A stretch of 58,812 bases of DNA from CAWVWD01 sp965662365 (GTDB lineage: Bacteria; Bacteroidota; Bacteroidia; Chitinophagales; Saprospiraceae), in contig CBFIHR010000022.1 of the NCBI GenBank assembly GCA_965662365.1, forward strand, positions 1-58,812, written 5' to 3'. Under the pieces are notes generated by a model. The model ran no database searches. It saw only the letters and a program-made list of their open reading frames with translations, and was not told the DNA's origin. This document shows, piece after piece, positions 7,738-17,117 of the stretch; position 1 is the first letter of the stretch; each line of letters starts with the position of its first letter. A program made the translations under genes and the position numbers.

Positions 7738-9240
7738 TTACGGCTCTCTTTGTATTCGTCGATTGATATACATATTGATAAAATAAGTCAATACGGCTCC
7801 TAATACGATTCCAAGTATCACAATCAAAAATGGCTTTATCACCAATACATTGAACATTGCTAAAAGAGCAAAAAGTATGAACGCACCTATTACCAAATAA
7901 TATAATTTGAACGTATGCAAGTTGGTTAAACTATCTCTTGACTTCCAATGTAACATACCAACAACAGCTGCTAAAAAGACTAAAAAGACAATCAACGAAA
8001 ACCAAACACGGAACAACTCATAGTTACGAGAAAAGTAACTTCCTATCGAAAATGGCGCATTTACAGCTTCGACTGATGGTACTTTGCTCGCTCTACTATT
8101 CAACATTTCCCATAGCTCATGATATCCGTTATCATAGCCCAAGCTCCAAATTCCAACACCTCGAAAACCATTACTCAATGCCCAATCGTATTTTGCTCCC
8201 AAACTTGTAGAGTCATCAAAATATACTCGATAATCGCCACTACCCTTTGGATTTGGAAGTTTGATAAAACTACTCATCGTAATTTTATCATAAAAAAGAT
8301 CATTTGCTCCGTATCTCTCCTGAAACTGTTGATAGGTCAAGAACTCATGATAATCTTCGTCGGTTTTCTCGTCTTTTCTTTTTATCGTCGTATAATATGG
8401 CAACTCTAAGATGGTCTGAAAAGGATTAATCCCTTTTCCCATGTAGTGTTTATATGATGTTGCAATACTTGCACTATCGTTGTACAAAGATTGAATCGGA
8501 GCGATCGCATCATTATCTAATTCCGTATAATCGAGGTTTGCATTATTGTTGCCACCAATAATAAACAAATTGACATAAGGTTGAATTTCTTTAATATCGA
8601 AAGCATTATTTCTATCAATAAAAGGTAATGAAACATAAAATACCGCCTCAGGATTATACTGTTTTAATCGAATACTAAACCGTTTGATAAATTGTGTTAA
8701 CTCTCCTCGATTGTTCTCTGATACGGTAGGAAAATCCAGCTCTACACCATCTGCATCTCTCATCTTAAGATACGCCATGACTTCGTCCATGAAATCCTGT
8801 TGCAAGGCTAAAGAATCAAAAAATTGCTTGCTTCGTAATGCTCCATAATTTGATACAGAAAAAAGAACTTTACAACCTTTTGTATGCGCTTTTTCTACCA
8901 GTTCGGTTTCATACCAAGTATCAATTACATTTTCTGTTTTTTCCTGCTCCGTTGTGTCTTTATTCCACTGGTAGCCATAAAAAATAACCGCACTCAATAA
9001 ACTGAAATCGTAATTGTCAATACCATCTTCTAAATAGTAAGGATGCCAGCCAATAGTTACATTTTGCGAATCTCGTTGATTTGAGGCGACATAAGGTTCC
9101 GGCTCACTATTCGTGGGTTTTGCCTGCATCCCACGATAAAAAGAACTAGGATAGTAGTAGGTCGTTTTCTCTTGTTTTCCACAACTCCACATTGTGATAA
9201 CAAGTATTGTAAAAACAACGATTTTAGTTACTATTCTCAT
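7738..9240 (-). CDS. Membrane-anchored GH18 paralogue lacking the catalytic Glu
   Basis: This 500-residue protein has the same architecture as its downstream neighbour. A lipoprotein signal ends at Cys20 (TMWSC). A GH18 barrel starts at GWHPYYLEDG and ends with GIWSLGYDNGY, and three C-terminal membrane helices follow (about 410-432, 447-463, 471-492). At the active-site strand the sequence is DGVELDFP, so the catalytic acid is Pro171 (codon at 8728-8730). The barrel is otherwise well kept, without frameshift or early stop, so this looks like a maintained pseudoenzyme, not a decaying gene. Glycan binding or pairing with the active GH18 is the likely role. Confidence 0.82.
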   Translation of the reverse strand: MRIVTKIVVFTILVITMWSCGKQEKTTYYYPSSFYRGMQAKPTNSEPEPYVASNQRDSQNVTIGWHPYYLEDGIDNYDFSLLSAVIFYGYQWNKDTTEQEKTENVIDTWYETELVEKAHTKGCKVLFSVSNYGALRSKQFFDSLALQQDFMDEVMAYLKMRDADGVELDFPTVSENNRGELTQFIKRFSIRLKQYNPEAVFYVSLPFIDRNNAFDIKEIQPYVNLFIIGGNNNANLDYTELDNDAIAPIQSLYNDSASIATSYKHYMGKGINPFQTILELPYYTTIKRKDEKTDEDYHEFLTYQQFQERYGANDLFYDKITMSSFIKLPNPKGSGDYRVYFDDSTSLGAKYDWALSNGFRGVGIWSLGYDNGYHELWEMLNSRASKVPSVEAVNAPFSIGSYFSRNYELFRVWFSLIVFLVFLAAVVGMLHWKSRDSLTNLHTFKLYYLVIGAFILFALLAMFNVLVIKPFLIVILGIVLGAVLTYFINMYINRRIQREP

Positions 9241-9291
9241 TCTTGATTTTTATTATTTGAATATTTAAATATGACTTTGACTATTTGATGA

Positions 9292-10863
9292 TTAATTACC
9301 ACCTTTCAATACTTCTTTTGCTTTTTCAGCATTTTGTATAATAGTCTCTTTCACTTTTTGTCCTGCTGCTTCAGCTGCTTTTAGAGCGGCAGCATTTGCC
9401 GCCTCTTCTGCTTTTTGGGCACTCAATTCCTTGATATCTTGTTGCATCAACGCATTAAGTCGCTGACGTTGTTGCTCTACTTCTTTAAGTTCCCCTTTTG
9501 CCTTTTGTATATCAGTCAATAAACTCTGTAATTCTGTTTTCATTGCAGCTAATGTTAGAGAGTCACAAGTTTCGTCACTTTCCAACGCCACAATTTTTTG
9601 TTGAATTTGAGCTTCCATGACTTGATTCACAGTTGCTTCTTTTTGCTCTACCTCCTTCCAGGAGGCTTCCAGGTTCGCAGCAGCCTGTTGCAGTTCTAAC
9701 TGTCGTGCTATCCAAGCTGAATCCAATGCGCGTTGAGCGGCTTCGTGTTCTTCGTATGCTCTAATCCAGGCGGCTCCCAGCTCCTTTTCTTTTTTAACAA
9801 TTTCGACCTTTGCCTCTGCAATTGTCATTGCTTCAGTATTTAATCGGAATACATTCTCAACTGTTATCACTGTATCAGTGATGATTTCTTCGTAAGTATT
9901 ATTTATTGTTACGGCTACAATTTTCACATCGACTCCGATAGAACTCACCTCATTATCGTTTCCTAAACAAATGAAAGTTCTCTCATCTTCCGGCACTTGA
10001 AGTGCTTCTATGATGCCATAAGTCACAACCCCTTGATTCTGGAATCGAGCCTCAAAATCTTGATTCATCAGAAACTGACCTTTATTATATTCATTTACCA
10101 AAGCAAAATAAACATCTTCGCCTTCAGGGCGTACTGGCATCTGCCGCACTTTTCCCATTGCATAAGCATCAATCGGTTCAATCACACCTAAAAGCGACCA
10201 TTCTTCTGGCATTTTCGACTTCATTTGCTCATAATCACCTTTTGCTTCGCTACCGACACCAATCCAATATACATAATGTGTCGCTCCCGGAACAGGCGTT
10301 AATTCCATCGCCTTTCGAGTTTGTTTACCAGGCTCAATAACCGACCCCAGAATGATGTGTTCATTAATTACAGGTGCAAAAGTAGTATCCGATTGAATGA
10401 TTTTAACAGTTGTATCATACAGTGTGACTTCCTCGGTTTCCACAAAATCATTAACTGCAATCACCTCCGGTTCATAATATTCTTCTTTTACAATACTAAT
10501 GCGAATATTTCGCTTGAACCCCAAAGGAGCTTTCAACGTCGGTTTATGACTAAAAGTGAAATTAAACTCAGTATCTGCTGCCACAATAATTCTTTCCTCA
10601 ATAAACGATTGCTTTTTGGCTATTTTCTTAAACGGAGAATTAGCATCTTCTATAACAAATTGAAACATCTCCTTTCCGTCCGTTTCTGAAATTCGTACGA
10701 CAATCGTATCACCTGCCAAAAAAGAATAAGTCGAAAGTTTCTTTTCTAACACTGATACCTTGAAAGTTTCATCAACAATCGTTGTTGTTTTCAACTCCTG
10801 AGCATTTACTGTTGTCATTAGACCACAGCAAAAAATGATTAGTATTTGTCGTAAAATTTTCAT
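9292..10863 (-). CDS. Exported coiled-coil protein of the CIS operon
   Basis: This 523-residue protein has a cleavable signal peptide (MKILRQILIIFCCGLMTTVNAQ, cleavage near residue 22, no lipobox). The first 330 residues look beta-rich and include a segment with PVPGATHYVYWIGVGSEAKG. From about residue 355 to the end it is Ala/Glu/Lys/Gln-rich and almost certainly coiled coil. It should therefore lie in the periplasm or beyond. It sits between the TerB-domain gene and the GH18 pair, in the same direction. I know no family for it. A periplasmic spacer or scaffold between membrane and cell wall would suit the context; this is inference. Confidence 0.7.
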   Translation of the reverse strand: MKILRQILIIFCCGLMTTVNAQELKTTTIVDETFKVSVLEKKLSTYSFLAGDTIVVRISETDGKEMFQFVIEDANSPFKKIAKKQSFIEERIIVAADTEFNFTFSHKPTLKAPLGFKRNIRISIVKEEYYEPEVIAVNDFVETEEVTLYDTTVKIIQSDTTFAPVINEHIILGSVIEPGKQTRKAMELTPVPGATHYVYWIGVGSEAKGDYEQMKSKMPEEWSLLGVIEPIDAYAMGKVRQMPVRPEGEDVYFALVNEYNKGQFLMNQDFEARFQNQGVVTYGIIEALQVPEDERTFICLGNDNEVSSIGVDVKIVAVTINNTYEEIITDTVITVENVFRLNTEAMTIAEAKVEIVKKEKELGAAWIRAYEEHEAAQRALDSAWIARQLELQQAAANLEASWKEVEQKEATVNQVMEAQIQQKIVALESDETCDSLTLAAMKTELQSLLTDIQKAKGELKEVEQQRQRLNALMQQDIKELSAQKAEEAANAAALKAAEAAGQKVKETIIQNAEKAKEVLKGGN

Positions 10864-10918
10864 TGTTTGAACGGCTGCTCAACCATACCGATTTCTGAAA
10901 CCGACACGGTTTGATAAT

Positions 10919-11935
10919 TTACATTCTCTTTTTATATCTAATAAATGCTCGTAACGCCTCGCTTTCTGAGAATCCTAATAATTTTCCTGCGGTAACGGCA
11001 TCTTCATTACTAGAGTCCGGTGTTAAACTTTGTTCTAACACAAATGACTTTGCAATATGAACGGCTTCATCATAATTTTTATCACTCAAGCCCAACCAAT
11101 CTGCAAACTCATCTAATTTTGATTCCTCTAATGGATTTATTTCTAAATCAACTGCTGCGACAACCCAAGCGATTGTAAACAAGGTCATTTTACTACTCTT
11201 ACTGACTTCTTCACACTCAATAGGATTTAATAACGGCTTTGAAGTAACAGCATCATAATCCGGAATAAACTCTTTCAAAAAAGACTCTTCATCACTTGAT
11301 ATACCACCATCTGCTTTCGCCGTTTCGACTAACATTCGAGCCAACACATCTTTCTCGAAATTATTCGTAATCGGATTTTTCGCAACTAATTTTTCGAACT
11401 CCGAAGCATTCCGACTTACTTTTTTCTGTGCTGTTCCTGCCGCTTTTTGATTTTGTTTAGGTTTTTCTTGAGCAACATTCCTACTTTTTTGCCAACCTAA
11501 GACATCGTCGTAGTGAAAGTGCTGAGCCACTTTATTAAAAGCTTCTACAACTGCAGCCTGTTTTTCTCCACTCGAAAACCCCCGAGTCAAATCTTGTGTC
11601 ACACCTCTCGAAGCTGTATTTACCACTTGCGAACCTATTCTCCCTAACATTCCGCCACCGAGTATCCCTCGAACCATACGACTCGCAGACACTCTTGCTC
11701 GGCTTGAGATTGTTCGAGTGACTCGCTTTTGAATTTGGCTCATCATTCCCTTATCCCGCTTGATACTGGCTGATGACTCTATTACTTCTTGAGTACCTGG
11801 CACTTCAAACTGACAAGTCATTCTGCTACCATTTACTTCCTCACTTAATATTAGTGATTGTATTAATTCATAAGTAATCTCCATATTATTTGGCTTTTTG
11901 GTTATCCTTTCATTTTTCATTTGGCTATCCGCCAA
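10919..11935 (-). CDS. TerB-domain protein of the CIS operon
   Basis: This 338-residue soluble protein overlaps the PAAR gene by 11 bp, so the two are probably translationally coupled. Residues from about 195 to the end look like a TerB-like domain: LVETAKADGGISSDEESFL and, later, VAAVDLEINPLEESKLDEF are its two typical acidic metal-binding-type motifs. The N-terminal half has Gly/Arg-rich stretches (RMVRGILGGGMLGRIGSQV) of uncertain fold. TerB-like domains occur in stress and membrane-associated systems, but the exact job here is unknown. An internal start at MKNER or MEITYEL is possible. Confidence 0.65.
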   Translation of the reverse strand: MADSQMKNERITKKPNNMEITYELIQSLILSEEVNGSRMTCQFEVPGTQEVIESSASIKRDKGMMSQIQKRVTRTISSRARVSASRMVRGILGGGMLGRIGSQVVNTASRGVTQDLTRGFSSGEKQAAVVEAFNKVAQHFHYDDVLGWQKSRNVAQEKPKQNQKAAGTAQKKVSRNASEFEKLVAKNPITNNFEKDVLARMLVETAKADGGISSDEESFLKEFIPDYDAVTSKPLLNPIECEEVSKSSKMTLFTIAWVVAAVDLEINPLEESKLDEFADWLGLSDKNYDEAVHIAKSFVLEQSLTPDSSNEDAVTAGKLLGFSESEALRAFIRYKKRM

Positions 11936-12224
11936 TCATTACCGTCGGTGCACCAACAACGATAGAACCGCCATGAGCAGTTGTATCCCCCATACGAGCA
12001 GCAGGTTTTCCACCAATCATTACTGTTGCTGAACCTTTTACAATCGTATCAGGCGGACCCGTACATACGCACATATCGCCCATAACGGCAGCAGGCATTC
12101 CTGCAATCAAAACGGTCGGAACTCCTGGACCTGTGACTGGCCCTCCAACATGTGGTACCGGTGGGACGGCTGGTGTAACCATTGGACAGACGTGCATGTC
12201 TGTTAATCTTGCAGCAGGTGGCAT
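11925..12224 (-). CDS. PAAR-repeat spike tip protein
   Basis: This 99-residue PAAR protein begins MPPAARLTDMHVCP and carries the characteristic repeats GVPTVLIAGMPAAVMGDMC, GSATVMIGGKPAARMGD and TAHGGSIVVGAPTVMIGG. PAAR proteins form the sharp cone at the end of the central spike of T6SS and related systems and bind a metal ion at the tip. Length is that of a bare PAAR tip without a fused effector domain. The spike trunk it should sit on is not in the window and is expected beyond the left edge. It overlaps the following TerB-domain gene. Confidence 0.96.
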   Translation of the reverse strand: MPPAARLTDMHVCPMVTPAVPPVPHVGGPVTGPGVPTVLIAGMPAAVMGDMCVCTGPPDTIVKGSATVMIGGKPAARMGDTTAHGGSIVVGAPTVMIGG

Positions 12225-12285
12225 AATTTAAGGTTTATTAATTGAATAATCAGTTAGTGTTTAAAATAATCCTTTAAGTAATCCG

Positions 12286-12334
12286 TCACCAATAAGTATG
12301 ATTAAAATTTTGAAATTATTATACTTATTTGTGA
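12286..12334 (-). promoter_or_regulatory. Stem-loop after the putative fibre gene
   Basis: TCACCAATAAGTAT (12286-12299) pairs with ATACTTATTTGTGA (12321-12334), 13 of 14 positions, around a 21-nt loop. The pairing extends to CCG/CGG with one bulge. It starts 12 nt past the fibre stop codon and precedes the PAAR gene. There is no U-run, so an mRNA stabiliser or attenuator is likelier than a full terminator. Confidence 0.55.
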
Positions 12335-12346
12335 ACGGTTGCTTAT

Positions 12347-13126
12347 CTACCAAAGGACATCGTTTTCATCCCAAAGTTTCATGACACGATACGTAATTTC
12401 AGCTTGTTCGCCATTATTACCAAGACCATAATTACTTCTGGTCTTGATTTGTAATGCAAACTTATAAGTGTCATCACTTTTCCATCTAAACTTAATCGCA
12501 TTCCAGAACCAACGGTAATAAACACGAGTTTGCTTAATCGTCTTGCGAGACCATGTACCGCCATAAGCGGCCATTGCTATAGCATGAGCCATCGCATATT
12601 TTCCACGATGCTTTTTCCCATTTGCTAATGCCATCACTTCAAAAGCATGAACTTGATCAAGTCCGTCAACGATCGTGTACCACTTTCCATCAGCCGGAAC
12701 CGTTCCTTTTGCGAAAGTTCCGATACGACCTTGCATACCAGCCATTCCGCTGACATCTAACGTATATTTAGGATTTGTCGTACCAATACCAATGCCATCT
12801 CCTCTTTTCAGATACAGCGGATAATTTTGACTATTTGTCGTATCGTCTTTTTTAGTTCCATCTGCAAAACCTAACCCCTTTGAACGAGGGTCAGGATTTA
12901 GAGCCACACTCCACGAAGTTCCTTTATCTTTAATATTCTCAAAGAAACTCATCACTTTTTTTGACGACCCCTGCGGCGATAACTGCAGACCATTGACGAG
13001 GTCTTTGTCTAAGCCATCATCTACTTTATTGACAATTGAATCAATCAAATCATGAAAATGTACCTCTTGAGGCACACTTCCTTGTCTGAAATAATTTCGT
13101 AATGTATCACGGTCTTGTAAAGCCAT
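12347..13126 (-). CDS. Putative CIS fibre / receptor-binding protein
   Basis: The 259-residue protein has an N-terminal segment MALQDRDTLRNYFRQGSVP with a following helix (FHDLIDSIVNKVDDGLDKD) that is common to tail-fibre-like proteins of Bacteroidota. The middle holds GDGIGIGTTNPKYTLDVSG, the glycine-rich repeat found before C-terminal domains of phage fibres and surface adhesins. A compact C-terminal domain follows (about residues 135-259) with FEVMALANGKKHRGKYAM. It lies between baseplate J and PAAR in the operon. A fibre-like or baseplate-peripheral part is the best guess; no peptidase S74 motif is visible. Confidence 0.6.
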   Translation of the reverse strand: MALQDRDTLRNYFRQGSVPQEVHFHDLIDSIVNKVDDGLDKDLVNGLQLSPQGSSKKVMSFFENIKDKGTSWSVALNPDPRSKGLGFADGTKKDDTTNSQNYPLYLKRGDGIGIGTTNPKYTLDVSGMAGMQGRIGTFAKGTVPADGKWYTIVDGLDQVHAFEVMALANGKKHRGKYAMAHAIAMAAYGGTWSRKTIKQTRVYYRWFWNAIKFRWKSDDTYKFALQIKTRSNYGLGNNGEQAEITYRVMKLWDENDVLW

Positions 13127-13145
13127 TTTTTATAATTATTAACTA

Positions 13146-13194
13146 TTAATTGTTAAATTATTTTTTTGAATCTTCGTAACAATTTAACAATTAA
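13146..13194 (-). promoter_or_regulatory. Stem-loop after the baseplate J gene
   Basis: A perfect 14-bp inverted repeat, TTAATTGTTAAATT (13146-13159) with AATTTAACAATTAA (13181-13194), surrounds a 21-nt loop. It lies 15 nt past the baseplate J stop codon and 20 nt before the fibre start on the minus strand. Its geometry matches the hairpin on the other side of the fibre gene. Confidence 0.55.
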
Positions 13195-13209
13195 GCAATT
13201 TTAACAATC

Positions 13210-16200
13210 TTATTCTTCATCATCTAAATCTATACTCAAAATAAATCGTTGCGATACTTCCTCTGGTTCTCCCTGAATAATCGGTTGAAAAAAGTCATCC
13301 TCAGGCTCTTCTTCTCCCTCCCGAATTAAGAAATCAACACCAATTCGCATTGAATCTAATCCTGCCGGAGTCGGTGCATTGTAACTTTCACCATCTAACA
13401 AAGTAAAGCTATGCGCCTCAACAGGTACTAAGATTGACCAAGGTGTGTAGGCTCTTAATACTCCCGCTCCCTTTACGGCCGATGCCGTATCTTGAAATTC
13501 GAATGGTTTATCCTCCACTTTATTATTTTGGAAAACCTGAACAACTGATAAGCGAGTGACAAATTTGATATAATCTAATTGTTCTATAAATGCCAATAAA
13601 CTATCTTTATTCAAACCACCACCCAAGTTAATACTAACATCTTTATCTTCTATCCATGGACAAATATAATTTTTTATATCTTCATTTAATTGATTGAATA
13701 ATGCACCTTCATTTCCAACCGAATTAAATATTACATCGCCATTCACTTTCACAAATTCATAAACTGGATTCATCACCTTAATACTAACGAAGTCAGGCGT
13801 AATAGACTCAACAAATTTTTGAATCTGCAATAATTTTTGATAGTTCACCAAAGGCTTATCGTAATTCAAATTTCGTTTGCGTGCAGGAATTACAACGACT
13901 TTCACTTCTCCTTGCGTCACTAAATCTGGATGCGAAACAGGTGTGAAACATCGTACCTGACGAATCATTGGGAAATATTCCAAAATCAAATGCTCAATGT
14001 TAGAAGCTGTTACCCCACGCTGTTTGTGTTGTAATCGGTCACTGACTCGGCTATAAAAAGCCTTTTTAGCTTCTTTAGGTCTGCCGCTATAAGTTTCGTA
14101 AGGCTGAAAAATTTCATTAATAGCCGTATCTGTCACAAATAATTCGGTGATGCTATTCGGTGGCAACGGTGCCTTCAAGTGATTCGTATCTGCTTCATCA
14201 ACCTTCCATGTCACTGAAGCCCCTTGTGCTTTCACCTCCAGAGCCTTCGACAAAATCTCAACATCTCCAGTTACTGCAACTCGCAACCAAAAGCAGTCTT
14301 CCGGTAAAATCGAATTAAATTTTGTTATATCATTCGGTAAATCAAGCGTAACAATACCAGATTTTGTAAAATTAAGTGTTGTATCAGAAATAATTTGATT
14401 CTTATTAAATGTAACCCAGATATTTTTTGATAAATAGCTCCATTCTACAATTGGTGTACGGAATTCTTTATCCGTCAAATTTATATTATTTTCTACTAAT
14501 TCAAAATACAGAGATAATGGCTCTGGTGCCATAATATTCTGTAAACCAATGTATAAATAGCCGTCTTCATCGTATTGTGGTACAATAAACTTATTTGACA
14601 CCAAACCTCTCGTGAAGGTTTTTACTTTACCAAACGGATGAATATGATATAATTCCTCCGGTGTTTTGCGTCGAGCGGCTCTTGAGCTACCTGACTTCAT
14701 ACTAATCGTACTTTCTGCCTGATAACTCATACTCAAACTCTTGATAACAGGTACAAAAGGCTGATTCGGAATTTCCTTTTGTGCCGGTGCTTTCCCACTC
14801 AATAACCCTTTTGGAGGCATTGCAGCGTTTTCTGTTACAATATTGGTAAACACTTTTGGATAAACATCTTGCCCGAAACCAAACTCTGGCGAAGTCAGCG
14901 TAATCTTAAAATACCCACTACGCTTATTTTGATCATAATCATCTATATTATTAAGATAAAAATTAGGTTGAATATTCAAATCTTTCAGCGGTAACCCTTT
15001 CAACTCCAAAGTACTGTCTAATCGCTTATCCTTTTTAGACTTACTTTTTACCGTATTAAATAAAGAAAACTCTATCGGTTCTGCCCCTAATTTTGGATGA
15101 AATTCACTGTTTGACAAAGCAGTAAACTCCGCTTTGAAAATATCATTATCAATTGGTAAACCATAATTTTTATAGTATTCCGTAAATCCACCTTTGAGCT
15201 TAGGAAGATTCTGCCAAACAATATTCATCGACAAATCAGTTAAATTCTTACGAAAAAGCTCTGATTTTCCGATAATCAAACTCGATCCTTGTACAGGCGT
15301 TGCACCAAACGGTTGAAACGACTTACTCGCATCCAAACGACCTAAATCATTGAAAATATCAAAATTCTTGATATTCTGAACATCTACTTTCAAGTTAATA
15401 CTCGATAAGGTCAAATCTCGCATAAATGAATAAATCGGCTTACCAGAACGTAAGTCGAACTCAATCATCGGCCAATGTGTCTGAATATTTGATGAATGTA
15501 ACTCCTCATTATAAGCTACAATAGGATCTTCTGACGGCAATAAAATAAAAGAAATCGCAATCTTTGTACCTTCTACTCCTTCGGGCAAAAACACCTCATA
15601 CTGCTCGATCTCTAACCAGCCCTTTTCACCCGTGATTCGGATATCAAAACTATCCGTAAAGTTTTTCGTAAAAATATCAGCTTCCGAAGTACGATTTGAT
15701 TTTTGACGCTCAATCTGAACTAAATTTGCCAACAACTTACGGTAAGTCTGCATTGACTCTGGCTCGAAATTCAGAATCACCGTCACCATTCTATCACCTT
15801 CTTCCAAAAATAAAATTGGAGAAGTCAAGGCGAACCCTACACTGGCTTCTACCATTGACCTGTCTTCTCCTCTCAATTCAAACTGATCTTCACCGAATGT
15901 TGGCCAAATCGGTGCATCGTCGCCTTCAAAAGCACTTCCTAAACCATCGAAAGAGTTCGCAATCGGTGCCGCATAAATATTAGCGATTAAACGATAATCA
16001 CTTCCTCCAAAAAATAAATTCTTACTAATGAAAACCGTTTTTAACGATTCCACGCGGGCTGAAGTCAAGGTTGTATCTTTATCTAAAAGATAGATAATGT
16101 CTTCGTTTTCTTCATTTTTGCCACCAGTCAACTCTGTTCCTTTTGGTAGAAAATATCGCTTTATATGAGGTGCTAACTCGAAGTGAATGTGTGCTTTATC

Positions 16201-17094
16201 AGGAATACCATCTCTCAATTTGTCTTTTAATATATCGAAATAGTAATAATCTAAATGACGACTTGAAATATTGTTAAGTTCTGCCTGTTGAATTTGAAAC
16301 AGCCTCAAAAATGCAATATAAAGACTTGTATTTGGTAAGTGATTATCGTCCTCTTCAAGTGATTTTTTTAAATATTCGGGTATTCTTTGAATGATATGAA
16401 TGATCGCTTTATAAAAGGCATTATAGATTAATTCAATTTTTTTAATCACCGATTCCAGCTTCTTCATTTTGCTTTTTCCGCTCAGTTCAGCAGGTTTAGC
16501 ATCCTCCACATTTCCCCAGACTTTAGAAATTCCTAAGCCTTGTACTACCTGCTTTTCACTAAAAATGCCATCTTTTTTTAGCCCTAATTGATACGCTGTT
16601 AATTGTACAATATTTTTACTTAAATTTAATTTAATGATATTATACAAATCGAGTTCGATGCCTTCTAACTTTTGTGTTTTAATAGCATTAATTCGAGTCA
16701 TTTGCTCATACCATTCATTAAGTAAGCGTTGCATAGATTGAATCAGCAGAATTAAATTTCTTGTCGGAATTACCTTTTCCTTAACCGTATAAGAAACCGA
16801 CATTTCCTCCAAAATATCATTATACTGCTCTTCAAACTGCACATAGTCTGTATGCCCTAAGTTTGCTAAAAATATGCTAATATCCTTTAACCAAAATGGT
16901 TGCCAGTCACCGTCTTCCGTATTTTTATCATTATAAAAATGTAGTAACTTCCCGTATTCTGCAGCAAAAGAAAGTAAATCACTGATATCACGCTCGTCAA
17001 TCAAGGCATACTCAGGAAATAAACTTTCCTTAGCTCTCGAATATTGAGAAGTCCCTATATGAGGTACTGATGCCCTATTTTGATTTTGACTCAT
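13210..17094 (-). CDS. Large baseplate J-like protein (Afp11/Afp12 class)
   Basis: This 1294-residue protein follows the gp25 gene and is the largest gene of the cluster, as the baseplate J/gp47-type wedge proteins of Bacteroidota CIS loci are. The N-terminal third is helical with KTQKLEGIELDLYNIIKLN. Then come long beta-rich modules, including HFELAPHIKRYFLPKGTEL, and a C-terminal region with RVSDRLQHKQRGVTASNIE and HLILEYFPMIRQVRCFTPV, which resembles baseplate J C-terminal motifs. The acidic tail ends in LDDEE. It would form the baseplate wedge around the spike and connect to the sheath. The exact split between Afp11 and Afp12 functions cannot be decided by eye. Confidence 0.82.
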   Translation of the reverse strand: MSQNQNRASVPHIGTSQYSRAKESLFPEYALIDERDISDLLSFAAEYGKLLHFYNDKNTEDGDWQPFWLKDISIFLANLGHTDYVQFEEQYNDILEEMSVSYTVKEKVIPTRNLILLIQSMQRLLNEWYEQMTRINAIKTQKLEGIELDLYNIIKLNLSKNIVQLTAYQLGLKKDGIFSEKQVVQGLGISKVWGNVEDAKPAELSGKSKMKKLESVIKKIELIYNAFYKAIIHIIQRIPEYLKKSLEEDDNHLPNTSLYIAFLRLFQIQQAELNNISSRHLDYYYFDILKDKLRDGIPDKAHIHFELAPHIKRYFLPKGTELTGGKNEENEDIIYLLDKDTTLTSARVESLKTVFISKNLFFGGSDYRLIANIYAAPIANSFDGLGSAFEGDDAPIWPTFGEDQFELRGEDRSMVEASVGFALTSPILFLEEGDRMVTVILNFEPESMQTYRKLLANLVQIERQKSNRTSEADIFTKNFTDSFDIRITGEKGWLEIEQYEVFLPEGVEGTKIAISFILLPSEDPIVAYNEELHSSNIQTHWPMIEFDLRSGKPIYSFMRDLTLSSINLKVDVQNIKNFDIFNDLGRLDASKSFQPFGATPVQGSSLIIGKSELFRKNLTDLSMNIVWQNLPKLKGGFTEYYKNYGLPIDNDIFKAEFTALSNSEFHPKLGAEPIEFSLFNTVKSKSKKDKRLDSTLELKGLPLKDLNIQPNFYLNNIDDYDQNKRSGYFKITLTSPEFGFGQDVYPKVFTNIVTENAAMPPKGLLSGKAPAQKEIPNQPFVPVIKSLSMSYQAESTISMKSGSSRAARRKTPEELYHIHPFGKVKTFTRGLVSNKFIVPQYDEDGYLYIGLQNIMAPEPLSLYFELVENNINLTDKEFRTPIVEWSYLSKNIWVTFNKNQIISDTTLNFTKSGIVTLDLPNDITKFNSILPEDCFWLRVAVTGDVEILSKALEVKAQGASVTWKVDEADTNHLKAPLPPNSITELFVTDTAINEIFQPYETYSGRPKEAKKAFYSRVSDRLQHKQRGVTASNIEHLILEYFPMIRQVRCFTPVSHPDLVTQGEVKVVVIPARKRNLNYDKPLVNYQKLLQIQKFVESITPDFVSIKVMNPVYEFVKVNGDVIFNSVGNEGALFNQLNEDIKNYICPWIEDKDVSINLGGGLNKDSLLAFIEQLDYIKFVTRLSVVQVFQNNKVEDKPFEFQDTASAVKGAGVLRAYTPWSILVPVEAHSFTLLDGESYNAPTPAGLDSMRIGVDFLIREGEEEPEDDFFQPIIQGEPEEVSQRFILSIDLDDEE

Positions 17095-17117
17095 CTGTTA
17101 TACTACTTATATAATGT

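Noticed and set aside
5984..9240. One GH18 gene split by a frameshift
   Set aside because: Each half has its own lipoprotein signal, a full barrel and three C-terminal helices, so this is a tandem duplication, not a broken gene.
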